This document shows, in pieces, positions 12,401 through 18,693 of a stretch of 64,000 nt of DNA. Source of the stretch: Symsagittifera roscoffensis (taxonomy: Eukaryota > Xenacoelomorpha > Acoela > Convolutidae); NCBI RefSeq assembly GCF_963678635.1, contig NC_087065.1, positions 63,266,754 to 63,330,753 of the forward strand, in the 5' to 3' direction. Numbering within the stretch: the first letter of the stretch is position 1; every line of letters begins with the position of its first letter. The position numbers and the translations under genes were made by a program. The notes beneath the pieces are model-generated. The model saw only the letters and a list, made by a program, of their open reading frames with translations, was not told where the DNA came from and made no database searches.

Positions 12401-14403
12401 TAAATATATTTATAAATTTTCCTAATTTGGAGAAAAACCCGGGAGAAATCAATCAGTTTTAAGCCCGAGAGATAATTCAAGATAGGCCGTAAAATTTTTC
12501 ATTTTTTTAATCAATTTTTTGAGGAAAATTGTTGCGGATTAAACCTAAATTACTATTATTATCGAATGTGCTTCAGTTATAGGAGTTTGTTCTCTCAGCC
12601 ACCTTCTCATCACATCAATAATAAAACACGACACAACGTGAGAACTTTTTTTCTCATTGACGTGGGAACCATCTGTGCTTTTTGCACAACAACCAGCTAT
12701 CCTTGTTTAATTTAAAAAATTGATCCAAACAGGTAACAAAAAAATTAATTTGACAGTTTTTAAATAATGAAATTGTGTCAATTATGTGGCTGAGTAGTTA
12801 ATTATTTCATTCATGGCTCGGTATCTCTTTCTAGTAGTCCCGTCTGTTTATTTTTGTTCAACCTTTTTGCGTTTGGTATCATAATTTCCTCAAAATCGCA
12901 CATATCAACGATACTCTTTTTTCTGGTCAGTTTATCAGGAGCTTAGTAATTTCTTAAAACATAATTTAAAGTATCATAAAATTGTTTAATGTAGTTTCCA
13001 GTGGCAGATTTAGGGGGAGGGGGCGGACGCTCCTTCCCCTTAAGGATTTGACCCCCTGCCGACCCAAAGGGTCCCCCTTTGTACTATTTTGAAATATCCA
13101 TTTTGGACCACCTGAAATTTTTCTTAAACTCAAGTGCCTAAAAACGCTATTGTTGGCCTAAAATGTTGGCCTAAACAGGGTCTTTTTTTAGTGCTTTGGA
13201 AGAGCTCGGAAAATCCTTTTGGTCCATCTAAAAAATGGCCGACAAATTTTTTTTTTGAAAATCCACCGTCCCCTCCCCATTCGAGAAAATCCTTGATCCG
13301 CCCCTGGTAGCTTCAATGTCTGCAGGGGCGGATCTAGGATTTTCTCGAATGGGGAGGGGACGGTGGATTTTCGAAAAAAAAATTGTCGACCTTTTTTTAG
13401 TTGGACCAAATTGATCTTCCGAGCACTCCCAGAACACTATAAGGGCACACATTTGACAACAATTTCTGCGCCGCAGGCAAATTGATAAAAAACAGGTCAA
13501 AAATTCCGTTTTTGGACGCTTTAGAAATGGCGCATCTAGAAAAGTTTAAGAGTTGTTCGAAAATGGATTTAATAAAAATAATATCAAAGGGGGACCTTTT
13601 GGCTGGCGAGGGGATCAAATCAATGAGGGGCGTCCATTCCAAACCAACCCCTGCCCCTAAATCCACCCCTGAATGTCTGCATTAAATGATGCAGTAAAAC
13701 CTACTTCTGAAAAGTTTCTGATCATTTTTTTTTTCAATTCAGGTAATTGATCCAAATAGTTCATGTAATTAAGAGAACTAGAATGGTAGCTATAAAAACA
13801 AAATGAAGATTCGAGTTAAATTTATAGGATTCAGAGGACCTCCCCCTAGACTATCAAATGGACCCTCAGCTAGACACCCAAATGCCCCCCACCAACACAC
13901 AGGGACCAGTTTACTCGTACCTGCCAACGGCACCCACCACCGATCCAACTCAAACGACAGATCAACCAATCAGCAGGTCTCGTTTGGGAACCAGTCACCT
14001 CAACCGCACCCGCAACATCACCCCGGAAATCAGCAGGGACAATCAAATCCAAAATATACATTTCCAAGAGAATCACGACCAGGAGGAAGTTCAGGCTATG
14101 ACTCATCAAAATTATCCGACAGCTATCCAACAGGACACCAATTTCAAGATGCGGGGCCAAAACTGGCGACATCATTCTCGCAACCCGGTAGCACCATCGG
14201 ACCGAACTCGGACATCGCTGGTCGAATCCTTTCACCTCCCCCTGCCCTCCCCACCCGTTCGCCTTTCAGGGGGGCTCCAGGGGGTGCTGGGAACTCCTCT
14301 AACCGACGGTGACGAAACCGACGATTTGAACTGCGAGACAAGCGTTTTCTCCGAAGACCCCGCGGCACTGACTAGCGACTGTACAACACCGTGGGAGCTG
14401 TAG
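250..14403 (+). CDS. RIMBP: RIM-binding protein, 3' part of a multi-exon gene (overall span)
   Basis: RIM-binding proteins are presynaptic active-zone scaffolds that link RIM and voltage-gated calcium channels through SH3 domains. The exons called below encode, in order, three fibronectin type III repeats, a long disordered linker, SH3-II (ALYNYNP...GFVPSNM) and SH3-III (MVALFDYDP...GLVPSNFLEE), which is the C-terminal half of the known RIM-BP architecture. The N-terminus and SH3-I must lie before position 1. Exon phases join without a break from 250 to 8455, which is strong evidence for a live gene. The two-long-frame last exon is discussed separately. An 18.9-kb LTR element sits about 500 bp after the stop codon in the antisense direction, perhaps in the 3' UTR. 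Family assignment is firm; exact paralogue and full length are not visible. Confidence 0.9.
496..786 (+). repeat. intron with degenerate minisatellite
   Basis: This intron carries six to seven imperfect copies of a roughly 20-22-bp unit of the type cccgtcaaaataactaaata between about 590 and 755. It starts with the donor of the first exon and ends at the acceptor aactag (786). Confidence 0.6.
787..1177 (+). CDS. RIMBP: RIMBP exon, end of FN3-1 and FN3-2
   Basis: Acceptor CTAG before 787, donor CAG|GTCGGT after 1177. The exon starts in phase 0 and ends in phase 1. It finishes FN3-1 (VSIRTLTTRG) and encodes FN3-2 (IQPTSSEIVWWP, WIHKLTGLTPAS) up to TLPSG. The following exon restores the frame at exactly this Gly codon, which supports the donor choice. 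Confidence 0.75.
1178..2873 (+). other. RIMBP intron with two decayed hAT-MITE copies
   Basis: About 1335-1560 and 2618-2835 show old copies of the hAT-like MITE found intact at 13323 and 36164. Shared landmarks are the TIR-like words (agtagcggacttagg), gagctctccc, ttggcgcgcac, tatatattggcgcc and a ctgcggcgcaattttt block. No target duplications remain. The rest of the intron shows no gene. Confidence 0.5.
2874..3128 (+). CDS. RIMBP: RIMBP exon, FN3 repeat 3
   Basis: Acceptor attccag before 2874, donor GAG|GTCCAT after 3128; phase 1 in, phase 1 out. It encodes the A-to-F strands of the third FN3 fold (VRVIVSSSPPNTFTVIWEPP, VTGYKVVKDSGEVLATI, ILTVSSLRG). The Pro-rich linker after WEPP is typical of RIM-BP FN3 repeats. 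Confidence 0.85.
3129..5596 (+). repeat. RIMBP intron filled with foldback-type repeat units
   Basis: Contains at least three units of the family that forms the 37543-38926 foldback: an inverted partial unit at about 3690-3930, a direct unit at about 3940-4420 and another at about 4443-4930. Landmarks are cgaaagtaacggaatatttgtgctc, aactagccattttt, tttaatccgtctta and aaggcagtcggaacattcagggc. The 3690 and 3940 units face each other as an inverted repeat. No coding sequence is seen. Confidence 0.6.
5597..6024 (+). CDS. RIMBP: RIMBP exon, last FN3 strand and acidic linker
   Basis: Acceptor ttaaag before 5597 (phase 1), donor TCA|GTCAGT after 6024 (phase 0). It supplies the last FN3 strand (KRISVRTTSYGG) and a Pro/Gly-rich to acidic disordered linker (SEMSELADILEEGEF). 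The alternative donor at 6028 would break the phase into the next exon. Confidence 0.8.
6025..6344 (+). other. RIMBP intron with poly-C tract
   Basis: Short intron; an uninterrupted C run of roughly 16-18 bases lies near 6100-6117. Ends at the pyrimidine-rich acceptor ttcag. No other feature is seen. Confidence 0.6.
6345..6746 (+). CDS. RIMBP: RIMBP exon, basic linker and start of SH3-II
   Basis: Acceptor gattcag, donor GAT|GTAAGA; 134 whole codons. An Arg/Ser/Pro-rich linker (DRPRRSRPRVPPP) is followed by a poly-Gln tract and the first half of SH3-II: RYFVALYNYNP, then EEIAFREAD. The ALYNYNP box and the following acidic RT loop match the RIM-BP SH3-II signature. Confidence 0.9.
6747..7083 (+). 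other. RIMBP intron containing an antisense SINE
   Basis: Most of this 337-bp intron is the antisense tRNA-derived SINE at about 6890-7030, described separately. The remainder is AT-rich with no visible feature; acceptor cttatag precedes 7084. Confidence 0.6.
6890..7030 (-). mobile_element. tRNA-derived SINE, 5' part
   Basis: Read on the minus strand this is a diverged copy of the SINE at 39995: cctctcgatcgaaagg, tgctcgaggctcaccatgat, gagggtgaagcaacattaccc and cagcccaaaaaattagcc occur in the same order. The B-box-like gatgctcgaggc is retained. Confidence 0.65.
7084..7249 (+). CDS. RIMBP: RIMBP exon, second half of SH3-II
   Basis: Acceptor cttatag, donor CAG|GTACTT; phase 0 to 1. It encodes VIKVYGDKDEDEFYYGET then GMKGFVPSNMVLEL, the n-Src loop, distal strand and the ALYDY-partner PSNMV motif of an SH3 domain, followed by a Ser/Ala-rich linker. 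Confidence 0.92.
7250..7798 (+). other. RIMBP intron, no feature seen
   Basis: AT-rich intron between the two halves of the SH3-II/SH3-III region; no repeat or coding signal was recognised. Confidence 0.5.
7799..7908 (+). CDS. RIMBP: RIMBP exon, start of SH3-III
   Basis: Acceptor gctgcag, donor GAG|GTATAG; phase 1 in, phase 0 out. After a short linker (GGPRLKDKASVTSLR) it encodes KMVALFDYDPRKTSPNPDAE, the hallmark start of the RIM-BP third SH3 domain. Confidence 0.93.
8175..8249 (+). CDS. RIMBP: RIMBP exon, middle of SH3-III
   Basis: 25-codon exon with acceptor gttccag and donor GTA|GTGAGT, phase 0 to 0. It encodes DVELSFRAGDLMFAFG and DEDGFYV, the RT loop end and n-Src region of SH3-III. 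Confidence 0.93.
8318..8455 (+). CDS. RIMBP: RIMBP exon, end of SH3-III
   Basis: 46 codons with acceptor tttccag and donor CCG|GTAATA. It encodes AELLSGERGLVPSNFLEE, closing SH3-III, and then a His/Ser/Pro-rich tail (HAHRSHRSPHPGARNG). Confidence 0.92.
8456..9007 (+). other. RIMBP intron with decayed hAT-MITE
   Basis: About 8625-8935 resembles a very old hAT-like MITE copy: ttggcgctcaaaattttttttaaattggcggcaaaggcgc is recognisable in pieces. No coding sequence is seen. Confidence 0.35.
9008..9029 (+). CDS. RIMBP: candidate 22-nt RIMBP microexon
   Basis: A strong pyrimidine tract and acceptor (ttttctag) precede 9008 and a good donor (AAG|GTAAGC) follows 9029. Inclusion after the previous phase-0 exon would add PSRPIYK plus one base. 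Together with the two acceptors at 13834 and 13836 it decides which frame of the last exon is read. Neuronal genes often use microexons, but this one rests on splice signals only. Confidence 0.45.
9030..12990 (+). other. long intron with minisatellite and possible decayed ORF
   Basis: Contains the TCGA-rich minisatellite at 9520-9637. On the minus strand, 11516-10813 carries lysine-rich codon-like stretches (LARCGRRYIIDKKM, SKQ/Glu-rich tail) interrupted by stops; it may be a decayed mobile-element or host pseudogene, but the family is not recognised. The rest (11640-12990) is AT-rich with no feature seen. Confidence 0.4.
9520..9637 (+). repeat. 22-bp TCGA minisatellite
   Basis: About five copies of a 22-bp unit tcgagcacggtcgaaacatacc, with single-base variants (tgcagtcaaaac). 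Three open frames overlap it only because the unit has no stop codon; it is not coding. Confidence 0.85.
12999..13306 (-). mobile_element. hAT-type MITE, copy A (308 bp)
   Basis: Ends are CAGTGGCAGATTTAGG and ...TGATCCGCCCCTG, imperfect inverted repeats. It is flanked by GTAGTTTC (12991-12998) and GTAGCTTC (13307-13314), an 8-bp target duplication with one mismatch. Eight-bp duplications and CAGGGGCGG ends point to the hAT superfamily. It has no transposase and lies inverted relative to the adjacent copy B. Confidence 0.8.
13323..13671 (+). mobile_element. hAT-type MITE, copy B (349 bp)
   Basis: Terminal inverted repeats CAGGGGCGGATCTAGG and ...AAATCCACCCCTG, flanked by perfect 8-bp duplications AATGTCTG at 13315-13322 and 13672-13679. 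It is non-autonomous. Internal landmarks tgcgccgcaggcaa and gagcactccc are shared with the copies at 36164 and 39303. Confidence 0.88.
13835..14403 (+). CDS. RIMBP: RIMBP terminal exon, two alternative frames
   Basis: Acceptor region tcagag gives two possible AG sites: exon start 13835 or 13837. Frame A (codons from 13836; stop TGA at 14310-14312) is Pro/Gly/Ser/Asn-rich (GPPPRLSNGPS, PRPGGSSGYDSS-like). Frame B (codons from 13837; stop TAG at 14401-14403) ends acidic (DGDETDDLNCE, TPWEL). Both stay open for about 480-570 nt. Without the 9008 microexon, start 13837 gives frame B and 13835 gives an immediate stop. With it, 13835 gives B and 13837 gives A. Which is used is unknown; low-complexity tails are normal for this protein region. 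Confidence 0.6.
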
Positions 14404-14769
14404 CGCTCCAAGCACTGTCGGAAAAATTGTTCGAAATCGTCAAAGATGAAGTTAAACACTCAGAAATTTGAACTGGGTTGTTGCGTATGTTTGGTTTGAT
14501 ATATTTTGGAGCTTTGCGATTATTCGTCCAATTTACATCACAAGTTTGAGGGAGTGCGAAAATCATTTCACATCATAATTTAATTTAGTCGAAGTCTCAT
14601 TAACGGGAGAAACTCATTACTTAATTGTTACTTTAACCGAATTGAATCATAATTTATTTTAACTGTAAGTGCTTAAATTGTAACATTATAAGATTTGTGA
14701 TTGAGATTATTTATAGTTTTGCAATGGTTGAATTCAGTCTTACTTTCTTTATATTTCAGAAACGGCGCA
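14404..14769 (+). other. putative RIMBP 3' UTR
   Basis: AT-rich sequence after the stop codon; no canonical AATAAA was found before the LTR element. Nothing else is seen. Confidence 0.4.
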
Positions 14770-14890
14770 CAGACAATTCGGCCACAGACAATTCAGCCGA
14801 TTTGAAATTCAGACAATTCAGCCAAAAATATACGAGACAATTCAGCCAATTTAAAATTCAGAAAATTCAGCCTGAGACAATTCAGCCAGT
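14770..14890 (+). repeat. gacaattcagcc minisatellite
   Basis: Six copies of gacaattcagcc or close variants with irregular spacers (gatttgaaattca, aaaatatac). It ends 15 bp before the LTR element insertion site. Confidence 0.75.
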
Positions 14891-14901
14891 TTTACATAAC
14901 C

Positions 14902-14905
14902 TTAG
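14902..14905. repeat. target-site duplication TTAG, left
   Basis: TTAG directly before the LTR; the same four bases follow the other LTR at 33786-33789. Four-base duplications are usual for Ty3/gypsy integrases. Confidence 0.9.
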
Positions 14906-15315
14906 TGAGTTAGGACCGAGTTGGTTAACTCATAGAGTAATTTCGGATAGGGTACACCGTCTGCTCGTCACGCTATCTTATTTTCGGCCGGATAGATTCG
15001 TGCAACTTCTTAGTCTAATACCGATCCTAATCTTACTCTTATACTATCTAGTCTCAGGTTGTTTAACTAGTCTCTGCTAGGCTCAATAGATCTAGGGTAT
15101 ACTGGTTTATTGCGGCTGCTGAAGTGCTCGGGAGAGTCCAACTAATTTCTAAGTTAAATTCAAATCTCTCTGGTGCTGAAATTACAAGTAACTTCAGCAC
15201 TTACAAATAAGTGGGTTGTTAGTTAGATGGATCATGATTGGTTAATATTAAATACTTTACATTGGTAAAATATCTAAATTATCCAATCATAAAATGTAGT
15301 TTAGATCAGGTTCCA
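14906..15315 (-). repeat. 3' LTR (element sense)
   Basis: 410 bp, identical to 33376-33785 except T at 15060 versus A at 33530. In element sense it contains AATAAA (tttatt at 15106-15111), a CCAAT-like word near the U3 end and an 8-bp stem (gtgctgaa 15173-15180 with ttcagcac 15193-15200). Confidence 0.97.
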
Positions 15316-15330
15316 CCCATCCGGGTTTTA
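15316..15330 (-). other. weak polypurine tract candidate
   Basis: In element sense the bases just before the 3' LTR are cccggatggg; only GGATGGG is purine-rich. It is in the right place for plus-strand priming but shorter than usual. Confidence 0.35.
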
Positions 15331-16806
15331 CAGAATTTTTTAGAATAGTTCTTCTGCAATTCGAAGGATGGATGATGGACGTTGGTGTTTGGCGAACATC
15401 ATATTTCTTTTGTTTCCTCTTTGTTAAAGAAATTCCAGGAAGCTGGAGTTAGAGACATAAGACGTTGTGTCTTCTAGTGACAACGACTAAGTCTTTGCAA
15501 CAAACTCAAATCTGATTTCAGAATGGTTTGCTATGTCAGGTTTTTCTGTTCTGCGTGGAGATTGTGCGTGGAGGGGATGCCTGGTTACTCGGATCTGTAC
15601 GTATACTTGAACATCGAGGTGGTCATTGGTCTAGTTCAATGAAGTCCTTTTCTGCGAAGTCAAGTCGTACTCTAAATCCTTTGAGTTGTGATTGTGAGTG
15701 GCATATCGATTGTGGTTGGTCATTCTCTCTCGAGTGTAGTGGGGTCGTTTTGTCTTTAGATGTTCGTCCTTGGTGTTGTATTCTGATCTATGTATTGCAT
15801 AATGTAATTTACATTTTATAAAACATTTATTAGTTTAATATTTTTTAATTATGATTTTAGTTAGTTGTTTTCACAAAAGCTTTTTGTTTTAGTTCGGTTA
15901 TTTTGAAGAGTTACTCACACTTGAGTAGCTCTTATTAAAAATAGAGGTGTGGTCACAAAGCGTGGATGTAGCGCGGTGGGTTAGGCCGGCTATAGAGCAT
16001 GCTCAGGACGTCCTTCCTGGTGGGTTAGGCCAGGAGTGGGAGTATGATTTCATGCCGTTTTTGTGAGGGGTCCTGTTATGTGACAACGTTTTATGTTGGG
16101 TTTGTTGTGGTTTTTCTTATGTCTTGTTGGTTATGTCCTTTTTCCAAAAAGCAAATTGTTCGTGGTATGGGTTTGTCTTTCGACTTTTTTGTGTTTTATT
16201 ATTTCTTTTTTAGACTTTATAATAGTCTTCAAAAGAATAAATTATCCAGTTTTAAACTGGGTTAATCCGGTTTGGGTACCGTTGGTTTCCTTTTCTTAGT
16301 CATGCTGTTATTCTATGATTTGTGGTATTTAGTAAGTTGCGTTGGTTAGTTATGTTTAGTATATGATTCCTTTCCAACCAGGTTAAAGGAAGGTTTGAAA
16401 CATGTTATTATATGTTAGAGTTGTTTAGTGTGAAAACTTGAAACTGAAATTCATTATTTTAAACAATTCTTCGTGGGCGAGCTGTGCGAGTGTGGATAGA
16501 ATTTCTGTGCGAATGAATGAGAATATCAAAAGGTTAGTACTGCATTTGCTTCTTATTAATTTACTGCATAGAATTTGGAAATTTACTGCTAGTTATGGGG
16601 GAATTTTAAGTTACAAATTTTCATCATAATTAGATTTACTGCTTGTGGGGAAAATTTTAGAAATGAATTTACTGCATTGGTATTAAATTTATAAATTTAT
16701 AAGTGTAAGAGATTAATAGAATTGTTGAAATCTGTTTGATGAAATTTGCGATCTTTATTTGTTTTTTGTGGTTTTTGTAGGTGATCGTCGGATGAAGACT
16801 AAAAAT
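15331..16806 (-). other. 3' non-coding region of the LTR element
   Basis: No minus-strand open frame above 60 codons. Around 15900-16040 two copies of ggtgggttaggcc (near 15975 and 16018) and short inverted words (agttactcacacttgagtagct) suggest a structured RNA element. A role in export, packaging or processing is only a guess. Confidence 0.5.
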
Positions 16807-16884
16807 CTAAAAAAAACATGGATAAAGAATGGTGAGTTTTTAATATTTTAATTAGTTAGTAATATTCATTTAATTCATACTTAC
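16807..16884 (-). other. predicted 78-nt intron after the last ORF
   Basis: In element sense: donor CAG|GTAAGT three bases after the stop codon of the 336-aa ORF, branch-site consensus TACTAAC (around 16855-16860), then ttttttttag as acceptor. All three signals match the consensus and spacing fits a short invertebrate intron. Because the element keeps it, the genomic RNA must escape this splicing. Confidence 0.6.
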
Positions 16885-16887
16885 CTG

Positions 16888-17898
16888 TTAGTCGTCGGGG
16901 AAAAAACCGTGGGGGAAGATGTCGTGGATGAGATCGGAATTTGTTAGTAGTTTAGCTAAGATGCGGATGATATTTTTAGTCTGAAGCAGTGGCCAAAGCA
17001 ATTGAAGTGCCTTAATAGTGGTTAGTTCTTCAGTGCCAACTGCAAACTCATAAGGTGTGTTTTGGATTAGATTATATAATTTGTGATTGAATTTAGTGTT
17101 GTGGATGAATTCTAAAACTGGGATTTCTATGGGTTGTACAAACTCGTGCGGGATAAGGAAGGGTCGGGATTCTTCGGCGTTGAAGGTCTTGGTGATGGGA
17201 CAGAAGATGTACATTTGGGTTATGGGATCATAATTGCGAAGAATACCATGAAGGTTAGTATCTTTAATGCAATATGTGAAATTTAGGAAAAATGGTGAAG
17301 TGTATTTGGAATTAATGAATTGAAAGCGATGGTGTGGTTGTCTAGAGGGTGTGTGTAGGTCAAAGTGATTTTGGATGAAGCGGTAATAACTATATGTGTG
17401 GGTTTGTTTAGTGCGCAACATAATATCGTGTGAGCAGTGTAAATCTCTTTCGTGTGGTGCAAGGAAATGAAAGGTTAGTGAAAATATTTGGAAGCGTTCT
17501 TTAAAACTTTCGTATGCTTGTGTGTCTGTTAGTGCTTCTGAAATAATGTGATCAAACTTTCGGTCGAAGATGTTTAGTGTAAATATATATGGTGTCTTGA
17601 TGAAAAATTTCTCGGTAATTTGTGGATTAGCGAAGCGATCGTCGTCTAAGAATTGATCTTGGTTAGCTCTGATGATGTTGTGATCATAGTATTCGAGTGT
17701 ATATTCGTTAGCTCTAGGTGCAGTGTGTGTTTTTAGTGATTTTTTATATCCAACGTAAGTAAATTGTCTAGCGGTTAGTGGTGTAGTGAGTCGATATAGC
17801 ATGTCCGTATTTCGCTCTATATCAATGTGAGTGTTAGATAAAGGTAAGCAAAGAGGGTTAGTAAAATGATAATATGAGGTCCAAGAGAGAGTGGGCAT
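16888..17898 (-). CDS. 336-aa ORF, unknown accessory protein
   Basis: A soluble-looking protein rich in Phe, Tyr, His, Asn and Ile, with no signal peptide or clear membrane segment. It is not recognised. The frame is open upstream of this ATG as far as a TAA at 18121-18123, which is in phase with the preceding 190-aa ORF, so the two may be halves of one about 600-codon gene broken by one stop, or two genes with the ATG reached separately. About 74 codons between that TAA and this ATG (e.g. KPGTAREY, FVDEYVLM) look like normal coding sequence, which favours a longer product. Stop TAA is followed at once by a splice donor. Position after env matches retroviral accessory genes. Confidence 0.65.
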   Translation of the reverse strand: MPTLSWTSYYHFTNPLCLPLSNTHIDIERNTDMLYRLTTPLTARQFTYVGYKKSLKTHTAPRANEYTLEYYDHNIIRANQDQFLDDDRFANPQITEKFFIKTPYIFTLNIFDRKFDHIISEALTDTQAYESFKERFQIFSLTFHFLAPHERDLHCSHDIMLRTKQTHTYSYYRFIQNHFDLHTPSRQPHHRFQFINSKYTSPFFLNFTYCIKDTNLHGILRNYDPITQMYIFCPITKTFNAEESRPFLIPHEFVQPIEIPVLEFIHNTKFNHKLYNLIQNTPYEFAVGTEELTTIKALQLLWPLLQTKNIIRILAKLLTNSDLIHDIFPHGFFPDD

Positions 17899-18120
17899 TA
17901 AAACGTATTCATCTACAAAGTTGCGTGTTTCGTTAGTGTCGTGGGGGGTGTTTAAGGTGTATTGTGGGAATGAGGGTAAGGTGATGGCTAAAAATTCTTT
18001 TGTGTTAGTATGCTTGGGGTGGTTGATGTATTCACGGGCTGTTCCTGGTTTTGCTGGGAAAGGATGGTTGGGGAACTTTCTTTTAAAAGTGCGGTAAGCT
18101 CTATTAGTGTTGAGTGAAGA

Positions 18121-18693
18121 TTAAGTTGATGTGGATGATGGTGCTAATGATTCAGTATAATTTGAAGAGGGTGTAGGGGTAGGGGGGTTGGATGAATTTA
18201 TTGTGGAGGAGATTTGGTTTATGGTTGGGGTATTAAGGTGGTAGGGTTGTTGTTGAAGGGTAATAAAATTATCTAGCTCTGGGGAGATTCGGGGGGTGTC
18301 TGGAGAATGAGATGATTGGTCAGAATGGTATGAGGAGTAGGTTGGGGTAACTTGGGAAGCATAAGAGGGTGTGGGAGTGATTGGGTCAGGGTTATTGGAT
18401 AATATGGGTTGAAAAGGGGGTTGAGAAAATTTAGAAGAGTTATGAAAATTATTGGATGGGGATGGTTCTGAGTCGGCAAATTCATCGGGGGTTTCAATAT
18501 TCGGGTTATTGAGTTGTGAGATGGAATATAAAACTGAGATGTGTGAATTAGTGTCGGAATTCATGCCTGATGTTACATTACTAGATGGAAAATCGGGTGG
18601 CGGAAAAGCAAAAGGTGGTATTATTGGGATTGGAGAGGTAAGATTGGTTGGGTGGGAATTTGATCGGTGTAGTGATCCAAGTTGGCGGCTCAT
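18121..18693 (-). CDS. 190-aa Pro/Ser/Asn-rich accessory ORF
   Basis: Low-complexity, probably disordered protein dominated by Pro, Ser, Thr and Asn (e.g. TPTPSYASQVTPTYSS). Its ATG overlaps the env stop in ATGA (18690-18693), a stop-start arrangement that can allow reinitiation. It ends in TAA in phase with the next ORF. No known family. Such Pro/Ser-rich stretches can carry short binding motifs (PTAP/PPxY-like late-domain motifs were not clearly seen). Confidence 0.6.
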   Translation of the reverse strand: MSRQLGSLHRSNSHPTNLTSPIPIIPPFAFPPPDFPSSNVTSGMNSDTNSHISVLYSISQLNNPNIETPDEFADSEPSPSNNFHNSSKFSQPPFQPILSNNPDPITPTPSYASQVTPTYSSYHSDQSSHSPDTPRISPELDNFITLQQQPYHLNTPTINQISSTINSSNPPTPTPSSNYTESLAPSSTST

